From Allomuricauda sp. M10 (GTDB lineage Bacteria > Bacteroidota > Bacteroidia > Flavobacteriales > Flavobacteriaceae): 64,000 bases of DNA. Position numbers and translations under genes: made by a program. This document shows positions 36,343 to 44,887 of the stretch, piece after piece; the first letter of the stretch is position 1, and every line of letters begins with the position of its first letter. Where the stretch lies: contig NZ_JAJGBN010000002.1 in assembly GCF_020782875.1 (NCBI RefSeq), positions 372,001 to 436,000 of the forward strand, written 5' to 3'. Under the pieces are notes generated by a model that saw only the letters and a list, made by a program, of their open reading frames with translations, did not search any database and was not told the DNA's origin.

Positions 36343-38424
36343 TTGTCCCCCAGCAATCAATTTAAAACCAGCTTTTCGCTTTTTGTTTTCCTTGTTTTAT
36401 CGAACGTTCTTTTTGCCCAGGAAACGCAAAAGGACACCATAACCCAATTGGATGAAATTATTTTGATGGACGATGCCGTTCCAAAAAAAGCAGTAGGGAT
36501 AACTGCGTCCTCCACCATTGGTACCCAAACATTTGAACGGTTCAATCCCATCGATTTTCCGTCCGCCATCAATCAAATTTCAGGGGTTTATATGCTCTCC
36601 GGGGCTTTGAACACTAACCGTATCACCATTCGCGGGGTTGGGGCCAGAACTCCCTATGGCACGGATAAACTCCGCCTTTATTTCAATGGAATTCCGGTGA
36701 CCAATGGTACTGGATTTTCTGCCATTGAGGCTTATGATTTTGAAAATTTGGGTTCAATAGAAGTCATTAAAGGGCCCAAAGGCACAACTTATGGATCTAA
36801 TTTGGGCGGGGCCATTCTTTTGCAGACCAAAACTTCTCCCATTGAAGAAACCCGCTTGACCAATACCACCACTTTTGGGTCATATGCCATGCTGAAGGAC
36901 AACCTTTCCTTTGTGCATTCCGAAGAAAATTTTGCTCTCACCTTTGCCTACAATCATTTGGAAACAGATGGATATAGACAGAATAGCCAATTTGAACGAA
37001 ACGGTTATTTGTTGAACACCGATTTTAAAATCAATCAAAAAAGTAGTCTTTCTTTCTTAACGAATTATATTGATTACTCGGCCCATATTGCCAGTTCCAT
37101 CAACCAGACCGATTTTGATGAAGACCCCACCAGAGCAGCAAGCAATTGGTTGGCGGCACAAGGTTACGAGGCCAACAAATATCTCCTTACCGGGTTGTCC
37201 CATTCCTATCAATTTTCTGAAAAACTGAAAAACACTACTAGCCTATTTTACACCTATTTGGATCACTACGAACCCAGACCTTTTGACATCTTGGACGAGT
37301 TTACCAACGGATTTGGTTTCCGAAGTGTTTTTGAGGGAAACCTAGCCAAGGCCCAATATGTGGTGGGTGGCGAACTGTACAAGGACGAATACCATTGGGG
37401 TACTTTTGAAAACCTGTACGCGGACAATAATGGCAATGGAAGTCTTCAGGGTAATCGCTTGAGCAAGAATACAGAGTTTAGGAGACAGTTCAATCTTTTT
37501 GGGTCGCTCACCTATCCGTTTTCTGAAGCCTTTTCGGCACAGTTGGGTCTCAACCTCAACAAGACCCATTATACTTTTAACGACCTGTTCAATACAGGGG
37601 ATGCCAATACTTCCGCAGAGCGAAATTTTGATGCCATTTTGATGCCCAATTTCGGCCTTAGGTATTCCTTCAAACTAGGACAACTGTATGCCAATATCAG
37701 TCGCGGTTTTTCCAACCCAAGTTTGGAGGAAACCTTGACCCCAGATGGCGTTATCAATCCAGATATTGCACAGGAAACTGGCACCAATTATGAACTGGGC
37801 AGCCAGTTACTTTTGTACCAGAGTCGTTTATCTGCCAACATTACCCTATACCGAATGGACATCAAAAATCTTTTGGTGGCCCAACGCGTCGGAGAAGATC
37901 AATATGTTGGCCGAAATGCAGGTCAAACACGTCACCAAGGTTTGGAACTGGATCTACGCTACAGAACCAACTTATCCAACACTTTTACCGCAACACCCTA
38001 TATCAGTTACACTTTTAGCAACCATAGTTTTGTAGATTTTGTGGATGGCGATAATGACTATTCTGGCAATCCGTTGACGGGTGTCCCTAAACATCGCCTT
38101 AGTTCGGGGTTGGACCTTCAACACACGAATGGACTACAGTTGAACCTGACCCATCAATTTGTGGACAACATTCCCCTTACCGATACCAACACAACAAGTT
38201 CGGATGCCTACAATGTCTTCAATGCAAAACTGGGCTATCGTACCCAATTGTCCAACCATATGACACTGGGATTGCATGCGGGTATCAACAATATTTTTGA
38301 CGAGAACTACGCACAATCCGTCCTGATTAACGCAGTGGGTTTTGGTAGTGCTCAACCCCGTTATTTTTATCCAGGCAATGGCCGTAATTTTTATGGTGGT
38401 GTACGACTATCCTATATTTTTTGA
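36343..38424 (+). CDS. TonB-dependent outer membrane receptor
   Basis: 693 residues. Signal peptide (about 1-25, ending NVLFAQ). A plug domain begins with LDEIILMDDAVPK and has IRGVGARTPYGTDKLRLYFNGIP and IEVIKGPKGTTYGSNLGG. The barrel ends in the aromatic RLSYIF. Length and plug type resemble siderophore or cobalamin-type receptors rather than SusC. It has no carboxypeptidase-like domain. The TTG start is 6 nt after the Gfo/Idh/MocA stop, so the two form an operon and may act on the same nutrient. Confidence 0.93.
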   Translation: MSPSNQFKTSFSLFVFLVLSNVLFAQETQKDTITQLDEIILMDDAVPKKAVGITASSTIGTQTFERFNPIDFPSAINQISGVYMLSGALNTNRITIRGVGARTPYGTDKLRLYFNGIPVTNGTGFSAIEAYDFENLGSIEVIKGPKGTTYGSNLGGAILLQTKTSPIEETRLTNTTTFGSYAMLKDNLSFVHSEENFALTFAYNHLETDGYRQNSQFERNGYLLNTDFKINQKSSLSFLTNYIDYSAHIASSINQTDFDEDPTRAASNWLAAQGYEANKYLLTGLSHSYQFSEKLKNTTSLFYTYLDHYEPRPFDILDEFTNGFGFRSVFEGNLAKAQYVVGGELYKDEYHWGTFENLYADNNGNGSLQGNRLSKNTEFRRQFNLFGSLTYPFSEAFSAQLGLNLNKTHYTFNDLFNTGDANTSAERNFDAILMPNFGLRYSFKLGQLYANISRGFSNPSLEETLTPDGVINPDIAQETGTNYELGSQLLLYQSRLSANITLYRMDIKNLLVAQRVGEDQYVGRNAGQTRHQGLELDLRYRTNLSNTFTATPYISYTFSNHSFVDFVDGDNDYSGNPLTGVPKHRLSSGLDLQHTNGLQLNLTHQFVDNIPLTDTNTTSSDAYNVFNAKLGYRTQLSNHMTLGLHAGINNIFDENYAQSVLINAVGFGSAQPRYFYPGNGRNFYGGVRLSYIF

Positions 38425-38439
38425 TGCCATAATTTTCCC

Positions 38440-38447
38440 TACATTTA
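38440..38447 (+). promoter_or_regulatory. Candidate -7 box TACATTTA of the DUF1801 gene
   Basis: One mismatch to TAnnTTTG, 25 nt before the ATG at 38473. Confidence 0.4.
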
Positions 38448-38472
38448 TGCAACCATCTAATTATCAGGTCGC

Positions 38473-38823
38473 ATGAACGCAATTGATGAGTACATTTTCA
38501 ACTTTCCCAAAGAGGCTCAGGAAATCATGCAAAACCTCAGAAGTATCATAAAAGATGCCGCTCCCGAAGCTGTGGAACAAATGGCCTATGGTATGCCAGG
38601 TTATAAAACACACGGTAAGCCCTTGGTTTATTTTGCAGGATACAAAAACCATATCGGTCTTTACGCTACTCCTTCAGGACATGAAAAATTTGCCGAAGAA
38701 TTGTCAAAGTACAAACAGGGAAAAGGTTCAGTACAGTTTCCGTTGGACCAACCCATGCCATACGACCTTATAAAAAGAATTGTGGCATTCAGGGTTCAGG
38801 AAAATGTTTCCAAAGCCAAATAA
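38473..38823 (+). CDS. DUF1801 (YdhG/YjhX-like) protein
   Basis: 116 residues. Matches the small DUF1801 fold: IDEYIFNFPKEAQEIMQNLRSIIKDAAP, then the conserved MAYGMPGYK, LVYFAGYKNHIGLYATP and VQFPLDQPMPYDLIKRIVAFR. Related Bacillus proteins (frataxin-like YdhG) bind iron, but a role here is unproven. Cytoplasmic. Confidence 0.85.
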   Translation: MNAIDEYIFNFPKEAQEIMQNLRSIIKDAAPEAVEQMAYGMPGYKTHGKPLVYFAGYKNHIGLYATPSGHEKFAEELSKYKQGKGSVQFPLDQPMPYDLIKRIVAFRVQENVSKAK

Positions 38824-38925
38824 ACCTCAAATATTTAATTGAATTGGTAATGTTTCAATAGATTTTCCTCTTCTTTCCAATCCATTTCCTTCGGAAATGA
38901 CCTCCCATCCACTGGTTTTAAATGT

Positions 38926-38933
38926 TATCTTTG
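38926..38933 (+). promoter_or_regulatory. -7 box TATCTTTG of the M20 gene
   Basis: A perfect TAnnTTTG, 67 nt before the ATG at 39001. It is the only signal I see in the 177-nt gap. Confidence 0.5.
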
Positions 38934-39000
38934 GAAGAAGCGCGATTTAGCAACGCTCAACCAACTAAATAACCAAACCCAACTACTAACGCTTTTTAGA

Positions 39001-40428
39001 ATGAAAAACCAACTTTTACTCGCTTCCGCATTTGTGCTGATTTCATCCATTTCCATGGCACAAAAGGACAAGAAAAAAATGATTGCCGACCTCGATGCCA
39101 AAAAGGACCATTATACCTCCATTGCCAAATCGCTTTGGGAAAATCCTGAACTTGGTTATTTGGAGGAAAAAAGCTCGGCACTCTTACAAGAAGAACTTAA
39201 AAAAGAAGGTTTTACCATTGAGGCCGGTGTTGCCGGAATTCCAACGGCATTCACGGCCACTTATGGTTCCGGTAGTCCTGTCATCGGAGTGTTAGGGGAA
39301 TTTGATGCCCTGCCCGGGATGTCGCAGGATGCCGTTCCCTTCCGTCAGGCAAGGGTGGTTGGCGCACCCGGACAAGCGTGTGGTCACCATTTGTTCGGTA
39401 CCGGTTCCCTTGCTGCCGCCATTGCCGCCAAGGATTACCTAATAGCATCAGGGAAATCGGGAACCATCCGTTTTTATGGAACTCCAGCAGAAGAAGGCGG
39501 TTCTGGAAAAGTATATATGGTCCGTGCAGGACTTTTCAATGATGTGGATGCCATTGTTTCTTGGCATGCCGGAGATAAGAACACAGCCAACCCAAGTACC
39601 AATCTCGCTACTATTTCAGGTAAGTTCAGATTTACCGGAAAATCATCACACGCAGCCATGGCCCCTGAGTTAGGTCGCTCTGCCCTTGATGGCGTGGAAG
39701 GCATGAACGATTTGGTGAATATGCTTCGTGAACATACCACAGAACCTACCCGAATCCATTATGTGATCACCAAAGGTGGTGATGCCCCCAACATTGTTCC
39801 AAAAGAAGCCGAAGTGTACTACGTGGTTCGCCACTCCAACCGTCTTGAAGTAAAAGCCGTTTGGGATCGAGTGGTAAAAGCCGCCCAAGGTGCAGCGTTA
39901 GGTACCGAAACTGAAATGACCTATGAAATCATCGGAGGTACTTACGAAAGATTGCCCAATGAAGCTTTGGAAACCTTGTTGCATGCCAACATGACCCTTG
40001 TGGGCGGTGTGGATTATACCCCTGAGGATGTTGCTTTCGCCAAAGAAATCCAAAAGACCTTGGGAACACCAGGGCCGATTGAAAGTGCGGGACAAGTACA
40101 ACCAATGGAATTCACCCATGGCAAGGCCTCTGCCGATACCGGTGATGTAAGCTGGAACACCCCAACAGGAGCCGTCACCTCCGCCACATGGGTGCCTGGA
40201 ACCCCAGCCCACAGCTGGCAGGCCGTTGCCGCCGGTGGCACAGATATCGGTTACAAGGGAATGATGGTGGCCGCCAAAACCATGGCGCTCACCGCTATGG
40301 ACCTCATTAAAAATCCAAAACTTTTGGAGCAGGTCAAAGCCGAATTCAACGAGCGTAGAGGCGCCGATTTTAAATACGAGGCCTTATTGGGTGATAGGGA
40401 ACCTGCTTTGGATTATCGAAAAAACTAA
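39001..40428 (+). CDS. Exported M20 family amidohydrolase (AbgB-like)
   Basis: 475 residues with a signal peptide (1-20, SISMAQ). The M20 di-metal motifs are visible: GEFDALPGMSQ, GQACGHHLFGTGS, PAEEGGSGK, and a C-terminal HSWQAVAAGG with Glu/His ligands. The insertion SGKFRFTGKSSHAAMAPELGRSALDG is the dimerisation lid. It resembles AbgB, which cleaves p-aminobenzoyl-glutamate, but is exported. The metallophosphoesterase follows after 5 nt. Confidence 0.92.
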   Translation: MKNQLLLASAFVLISSISMAQKDKKKMIADLDAKKDHYTSIAKSLWENPELGYLEEKSSALLQEELKKEGFTIEAGVAGIPTAFTATYGSGSPVIGVLGEFDALPGMSQDAVPFRQARVVGAPGQACGHHLFGTGSLAAAIAAKDYLIASGKSGTIRFYGTPAEEGGSGKVYMVRAGLFNDVDAIVSWHAGDKNTANPSTNLATISGKFRFTGKSSHAAMAPELGRSALDGVEGMNDLVNMLREHTTEPTRIHYVITKGGDAPNIVPKEAEVYYVVRHSNRLEVKAVWDRVVKAAQGAALGTETEMTYEIIGGTYERLPNEALETLLHANMTLVGGVDYTPEDVAFAKEIQKTLGTPGPIESAGQVQPMEFTHGKASADTGDVSWNTPTGAVTSATWVPGTPAHSWQAVAAGGTDIGYKGMMVAAKTMALTAMDLIKNPKLLEQVKAEFNERRGADFKYEALLGDREPALDYRKN

Positions 40429-40433
40429 ACCTC

Positions 40434-41414
40434 ATGAAAAGCCATTCCGCACTTCTTGTTGCCCTTTTGTGTTTGATAGGTTGTAAGCAACAACCCGAGC
40501 CGGTTGCCCCGATTTTTAATCACGATATTTCCGAAGGGCCAAAACCATGGACGAGTGAAACGTTTGAGCCAACGGAGGAAGATTTCACCTTTGCCATCAT
40601 CTCGGATTTGAATGGTGGGGAACGCGAAGGGGTATATGCCACGGCCGTTCAACAACTGAACCAACTGGACCCCACCTTTGTGCTCAGTGTGGGGGATCTT
40701 ATTGATGGCGGTACCGAAGTAGATTCCATATTGACCAAGGAGTGGGACTCCTTTGACTACCGCACAGCCAAACTCAATATGCCCTTTTTTCATTTGGGAG
40801 GAAACCACGACCTCACCAACCCAAAAATGCGGGAGTTCTGGGAAAATCGTTTTGGTCCCCGTTATTATCATTTTGTGTATGATGATGTCCTTTTTCTGAT
40901 GATGGATTCGGAGGATTATGAGGAAAAACGGATGATGGAAATCTATGAAGCTCGTGCCAAAGCACTCAAGATCATCGCTGGGGAAATTGAGGGGAAATAT
41001 GAGGAATCAGAATACTACAGCATGCCCGAACGCAGCATTGGTGGGATGAGCAGTGCCCAGTTGGGTTATTTTACCGAAGTGTTGAAAAAATATCCCAATG
41101 TAAAATGGACATTCGTACTCATGCACAAACCCCTATGGATGCGGGAAGACGAAAAGGGGCTCGGCCCTTTGGAAGATGTGTTGGCAAATCGGGATTACAC
41201 TGTGATCAACGGACATTTTCATTCGTTCTCCAACCGAATCCGAAAAGGACACAGTTACACCATGCTTGGCACCACTGGAGGAAGTCAAAATCCGCAGGAC
41301 TCGATGGCTTTTGACCATGTGACCTTGGTGCGAATGGCCAAACAACCCGTAATCACCCACTTAAAAATGGCGGGCATCCTGAATGAACAAGGTACTATCC
41401 CTTCGGGCCAATAA
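40434..41414 (+). CDS. Calcineurin-like metallophosphoesterase lipoprotein
   Basis: 326 residues. Lipobox CLIGC (Cys17). Metallophosphoesterase motifs in order: ISDLNGG (Asp58, with Asn60 where many have His), VGDLIDGG (Asp88), GGNHD (Asn124, His125), VLMHKPLW and NGHFHSFS. It likely hydrolyses a phosphoester in the periplasm or at the surface. It is co-transcribed with the M20 gene (5-nt gap). Confidence 0.9.
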   Translation: MKSHSALLVALLCLIGCKQQPEPVAPIFNHDISEGPKPWTSETFEPTEEDFTFAIISDLNGGEREGVYATAVQQLNQLDPTFVLSVGDLIDGGTEVDSILTKEWDSFDYRTAKLNMPFFHLGGNHDLTNPKMREFWENRFGPRYYHFVYDDVLFLMMDSEDYEEKRMMEIYEARAKALKIIAGEIEGKYEESEYYSMPERSIGGMSSAQLGYFTEVLKKYPNVKWTFVLMHKPLWMREDEKGLGPLEDVLANRDYTVINGHFHSFSNRIRKGHSYTMLGTTGGSQNPQDSMAFDHVTLVRMAKQPVITHLKMAGILNEQGTIPSGQ

Positions 41415-41424
41415 GGTTTTTGGC

Positions 41425-41432
41425 TATATTTA
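41425..41432 (+). promoter_or_regulatory. Candidate -7 box TATATTTA of the M28 gene
   Basis: One mismatch to TAnnTTTG. It lies 34 nt before the ATG at 41467 and 7 nt before an earlier in-frame ATG at 41440. Confidence 0.35.
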
Positions 41433-41466
41433 AAACCAAATGCACACCAAACTAACTCAAATACTG

Positions 41467-42939
41467 ATGAAAAACTCCCTCCCCTTTTGTTTAGCATTTT
41501 TGCTGGTCGGAATCCTTTCGGCCCAAACCGATGAAGAAAAAGCAGCTTCCACGGTCAACGTTAACACCATTAAAAGTCACATTTACTTTTTGGCGGACGA
41601 CCTTTTGGAAGGTCGCGAAGCAGGAACACGGGGCAATAAGATTGCTGCCAGTTACTTGTCCAACGAATTGCGAAGAAATGGGGCCGTACCGGTTCCCGGG
41701 ACCGATTCCTACTATCAAAAATTTGATTTGGTACAGACCGGAACTCCCAATCAATTGGAGCTTGACCTAAATGGTGTTGCCTATCCTTTGCTTGCTTCTT
41801 TTACCATGCCCGCTATCGAGCAATCTGGCGAGGCTATGTTTTTGGGTTATGGCACCGAAGCGGATTTTAAGGGAAAAGAGGTGAAGGACAAAATTGTAGT
41901 GGTTCTTGGCGGAAGTGCTGCCGGACAAGATCCTGGTCAAATGTTCCGAAGCAGTAGGAAAAAGATTGAAATGGCCAAAACCATGGGTGCCAAGGGTCTT
42001 GTGGAATTGGTTCAGTTTGAGGAAGACCTCTGGACCCGCATACAACATTATATGGGGAGCCGTACCGAAGTAAAAGATCCCAATGATACTTCTGAAAGTG
42101 TTGAAATACCCCATGTATGGGTCAACACCAAGACTTCCGCTCCAGGATTTGAAAGCGGCAAAAAGCTATCCTATAACCTAAAATCGGACGGACAGACCAA
42201 GACCACCTTGCACACGCAAAATGTTGTAGCTATCATTGAAGGGTCCGACCCACAACTCAAAAATGAATATGTGATCTACTCCGCCCATTATGATCATGTG
42301 GGTATTGGCCAACCCAATGCCGAAGGGGATTCCATCTACAATGGGGCACGGGATAATGCCATTGGCGTTACCGCCGTACTTTCCATGGCAGAGAACTTAG
42401 GCAAGTACCCTACCAAGCGGTCAGCTTTGTTTATTTTGTTCACTGGGGAGGAAAAAGGCTTGTTGGGCAGCGAATACTATGCGGAACATCCCATGATTCC
42501 CTTGGACCAAGTATCCTATTGCTTCAATACCGATGGCGGTGGTTATAACGATACCTCTTTGGCCACCATTATTGGACTGGAACGCACTTCTGCCCAATCC
42601 TTGATTGAAAAAGGTGCTTCCACTTTTGGCCTAAAGGCCATTGGCGATCCTGCACCCGAGCAGGGACTTTTTGACCGAAGCGACAATGTGAGTTTTGCCA
42701 AAAAAGGAATTCCAGCCCCAACCTATTCCACCGGGTTCAGCAGTTTTAACGACGAAATTTTTAAGTACTACCACCAAGCCAGTGATGAGGCCGACTCTTT
42801 GGACTACGGCTATCTGTTGAAGTTTTACCAAGGGTATGTGCTCTCCGGGCGATTGATTGCCAATACTCCTGACAAATTGTTCTGGAATGCAGGTGACAAA
42901 TACGAGGAAGCAGGAAAGGCGTTGTATGGGATGAAGTGA
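41467..42939 (+). CDS. Exported M28 family peptidase with PA-like insert
   Basis: 490 residues from the ATG at 41467, chosen because it gives a compact signal peptide (KNSLPFCLAFLLVGILSAQ). The zinc ligands of M28 are visible: SAHYDHVG, the NGARDNAIGV Asp, the catalytic Glu in FTGEEKGLLGS, NTDGGG, and a final His in YYHQASDEADS. An insert at about 80-200 is PA-like. An aminopeptidase for periplasmic peptides. An alternative start at 41440 would add 9 residues. It lies 52 nt after the phosphoesterase gene. Confidence 0.92.
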   Translation: MKNSLPFCLAFLLVGILSAQTDEEKAASTVNVNTIKSHIYFLADDLLEGREAGTRGNKIAASYLSNELRRNGAVPVPGTDSYYQKFDLVQTGTPNQLELDLNGVAYPLLASFTMPAIEQSGEAMFLGYGTEADFKGKEVKDKIVVVLGGSAAGQDPGQMFRSSRKKIEMAKTMGAKGLVELVQFEEDLWTRIQHYMGSRTEVKDPNDTSESVEIPHVWVNTKTSAPGFESGKKLSYNLKSDGQTKTTLHTQNVVAIIEGSDPQLKNEYVIYSAHYDHVGIGQPNAEGDSIYNGARDNAIGVTAVLSMAENLGKYPTKRSALFILFTGEEKGLLGSEYYAEHPMIPLDQVSYCFNTDGGGYNDTSLATIIGLERTSAQSLIEKGASTFGLKAIGDPAPEQGLFDRSDNVSFAKKGIPAPTYSTGFSSFNDEIFKYYHQASDEADSLDYGYLLKFYQGYVLSGRLIANTPDKLFWNAGDKYEEAGKALYGMK

Positions 42940-43045
42940 AAATTATCCAAAGCCCTTTTATCCCTCAAAACAATGAACTTGTTTATTAATAAACGTGGAA
43001 ATTGTAACATCATCGATTACGACCAGGTTATTCTTGTAAAAGGAT

Positions 43046-43053
43046 TATTTTTG
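43046..43053 (+). promoter_or_regulatory. -7 box TATTTTTG, 4 nt from the PKD/LamG ATG
   Basis: A perfect TAnnTTTG, then GTGT, then the ATG at 43058. Confidence 0.6.
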
Positions 43054-43057
43054 GTGT

Positions 43058-44053
43058 ATGGAAAGAAAGAAACATTGGTATCTTAAATTTTTAAGTCTTT
43101 TTTTAATAATAGGTTGTTCAAGTGACAATGGAGAGGGGGAAAAAGAAATTATACCGATAAAGGCAAATTTCACCATTAATTCTTCTGAAATATTGGTTAA
43201 TGAATCCGTCTCTTTTAGTGATTCCTCCTCTGGAAATCCAACGAGTTGGACATGGACTTTTAATGGGGGGATCCCCTCTACTTCCAATCAACAAAATCCA
43301 GTGGTAACCTATAATAATGCTGGAACATATTCCGTAAAACTGGTTGCGAGCAACATAGAAACTTCTGATGAAATTGTTAAAGAAGGCATTATAACTGTAA
43401 ACCATGATTTGACCAATGGTCTAATCATTCAAGTTTTACTAGATGGCAATGCCCAAGATACGAGTAGTAACAACTACCCAAGCGAGATTATAGGTACTGT
43501 GAATCCAACAACAAATAGAAATGGTGATGCCAATAAAGCAATGGAGTTCAATGAAAATGACGGTTTCATTGCATTTTATAGTATTGATGAGTTGGAAATA
43601 GAATATAGTTCAACAATTACAGTATCCGTGTGGATAAATCCCAATGGCAATCAAAATGAATGGGACACAATTCTTAATCAATATTTTGGTGGGCCACCAC
43701 CTTCTGCAGTTGGACGTTTTTATCTAGGATTAAATCCATCAAACCAAAGAGTAAGATGGAATGTATTTGAAAACCATTTGGAATCTTCAAATCCAATTCC
43801 TATAAATGAATGGACACATATTTTGGTCTCTTATAATGAAAGAAATGCAAAAATGTATATAAACGGAAATTTGGACGGTGAATTAAATTTAGGACCAGAA
43901 ACTTATTTATTGGGTTCAGGTGCGCCCTTCAGAATTGGCAAGCAAAGCTTAACTCCAAGTACCACCTCCGGATTTAGCGGTATAATTGATGATATAAACA
44001 TATTTAATCGTATACTGGATGAAGAGGAGATACTTCTACTTTTTAACCAATAA
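43058..44053 (+). CDS. Lipoprotein with PKD domain and LamG/concanavalin A-like domain
   Basis: 331 residues. Lipobox LIIGC (Cys20). A PKD domain spans about 35-115 (ANFTINSSEI, then WTWTFNGGIPSTS, then VTYNNAGTYSVKLVAS). A LamG-type sandwich spans about 120-331 (LDGNAQDTSSNNYP, MEFNENDGFIAF, ITVSVWINPNGNQNEWDTIL, INEWTHILVSY, MYINGNLDGEL, GFSGIIDDINIFNR). Probably a surface carbohydrate or protein binding protein, or an adhesin part. Codon use is visibly more AT-rich than in its neighbours, which hints at recent acquisition. Confidence 0.88.
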   Translation: MERKKHWYLKFLSLFLIIGCSSDNGEGEKEIIPIKANFTINSSEILVNESVSFSDSSSGNPTSWTWTFNGGIPSTSNQQNPVVTYNNAGTYSVKLVASNIETSDEIVKEGIITVNHDLTNGLIIQVLLDGNAQDTSSNNYPSEIIGTVNPTTNRNGDANKAMEFNENDGFIAFYSIDELEIEYSSTITVSVWINPNGNQNEWDTILNQYFGGPPPSAVGRFYLGLNPSNQRVRWNVFENHLESSNPIPINEWTHILVSYNERNAKMYINGNLDGELNLGPETYLLGSGAPFRIGKQSLTPSTTSGFSGIIDDINIFNRILDEEEILLLFNQ

Positions 44054-44057
44054 TGGA

Positions 44058-44246
44058 TTATGTAAATTGGTGCTTTACCCCCCTCAACACCGTCACCACA
44101 TCTTGCAACTCTTGTTGTTCAAAAGCACCCTGCTCCACATAAAACAACATTTCCACGGCCAAATCTAAATATTCGGCCAATACTGCTGGCGTACCAAAGG
44201 TATCGGTAATCCATTCGTTCAATTCGGTGATTTGGGATTCGGTCAT
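44058..44246 (-). CDS. Small protein of unknown function (62 aa)
   Basis: 62 residues, acidic and Leu/Glu rich, probably helical (ITELNEWITDTFGTP, AEYLDLAVEMLFYVEQGA). I do not recognise it. A near-consensus -7 box (TATCTTTA, 44271-44278 on the minus strand) embedded in an inverted repeat lies 24 nt before its ATG, which supports expression. It converges with the PKD/LamG gene, 4 nt apart. Confidence 0.6.
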   Translation of the reverse strand: MTESQITELNEWITDTFGTPAVLAEYLDLAVEMLFYVEQGAFEQQELQDVVTVLRGVKHQFT

Positions 44247-44263
44247 TTTCGGAGCATTTTCAC

Positions 44264-44281
44264 TTATATCTAAAGATATAA
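44264..44281. promoter_or_regulatory. Inverted repeat overlapping the -7 box of the 62-aa gene
   Basis: TTATATC-TAAA-GATATAA, perfect 7-bp arms with a 4-nt spacer, containing the minus-strand box TATCTTTA. It lies between this gene and the divergent XRE regulator and could be its operator. Confidence 0.4.
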
Positions 44282-44345
44282 AACTATTTTAAAAAGCTAC
44301 TAATTAGTGGTAATTAATTGATGGCTTCATTGATTTCTTTACCTA

Positions 44346-44570
44346 ATGGATAAATCAAAAGAAATCAAGAAACTGGCCAATCGTATCAAAACATTACGAA
44401 TCCAAAAAGGGTACTCTAGTTATGAGAATTTTGCTTTTGAAAAGGATATTCCTCGTGCACAATATGGTAGATATGAAACTGGTACAGATATTCAATTCAC
44501 AAGCTTGTTAAAAATTGCCCAAGCATTTGATATGACCTTGGAAGAATTTTTCAGCGAAGGATTTGATTAA
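44346..44570 (+). CDS. XRE family helix-turn-helix regulator
   Basis: 74 residues, almost entirely a Cro/C1-type HTH (about 9-66): LANRIKTLRIQKGYSSYENFAFEKDIPRAQYGRYETG, then LLKIAQAFDMTLEEFF. No effector domain. It is divergent from the 62-aa gene, so it may control it. A small autonomous regulator of this kind is common next to accessory genes. Confidence 0.85.
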   Translation: MDKSKEIKKLANRIKTLRIQKGYSSYENFAFEKDIPRAQYGRYETGTDIQFTSLLKIAQAFDMTLEEFFSEGFD

Positions 44571-44586
44571 GAATGATTGGTTGCTT

Positions 44587-44660
44587 CGTCACCCTGAATT
44601 CAGTTCAGGGTCACACACCCATATCCAAAGATGGGATGCTGAAACCAGTTCAGCATGACG
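44587..44660. repeat. Flavobacterial intergenic palindromic repeat, copy 1
   Basis: Two hairpins in tandem: CCCTGAA-TTCAG-TTCAGGG near 44592-44610, and ATGCTGAA-ACCAG-TTCAGCAT near 44636-44656. The unit begins CGTCACCCTGAA and ends CAGCATGACG, and the outer ends are themselves complementary (CGTCA / TGACG). Confidence 0.8.
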
Positions 44661-44681
44661 ACAAATAACAATCGATCACTA

Positions 44682-44770
44682 CGTCACCCTGAATTTAGTT
44701 CAGGGTCACATCCCCATAACCAAAAGATGAGATGCTGAAACAATCCCGATAGTTAGCGGGACAGCATGAC
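44682..44770. repeat. Flavobacterial intergenic palindromic repeat, copy 2 (chimeric)
   Basis: It begins with the same CGTCACCCTGAA hairpin and continues to GATGCTGAAAC, but the second hairpin carries an inserted TCCCGATAGTTAGCGGGA palindrome before it closes with CAGCATGAC. It therefore combines two repeat types in one unit. Confidence 0.75.
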
Positions 44771-44855
44771 CTTTTCACCTTTCATCCTTAACCCTTTTAC
44801 CTCACAAACCCTTCACCCAAACCTTTTACCCAACTTATTTTGAAATTTCAATTAA

Positions 44856-44877
44856 TATTTAGATATTTATCTAAATA
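44856..44877. promoter_or_regulatory. 22-bp perfect operator palindrome of the SdpR/SdpI-type operon
   Basis: Two perfect 10-bp arms (TATTTAGATA and TATCTAAATA) around a TT centre, ending 10 nt before the ATG of the ArsR-type gene. The size and position match autorepressor operators of ArsR/SdpR proteins. The promoter is probably the AT-rich block it overlaps. Confidence 0.75.
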
Positions 44878-44887
44878 ACTAATCAAA

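Larger units (their letters stand above)
44571..44887. other. 317-nt intergenic region with repeats and operator
   Basis: Between the XRE gene and the ArsR-type gene. It holds two copies of a palindromic repeat (44587-44660 and 44682-44770), then a C- and T-rich stretch (about 44771-44835) in which I see nothing, then the promoter/operator of the SdpR-like gene. No coding potential seen. Confidence 0.7.

Noticed and set aside
44571-44800. CRISPR-like repeats
   Set aside because: Only two long palindromic units with no regular short repeats and spacers; they fit intergenic hairpin elements.
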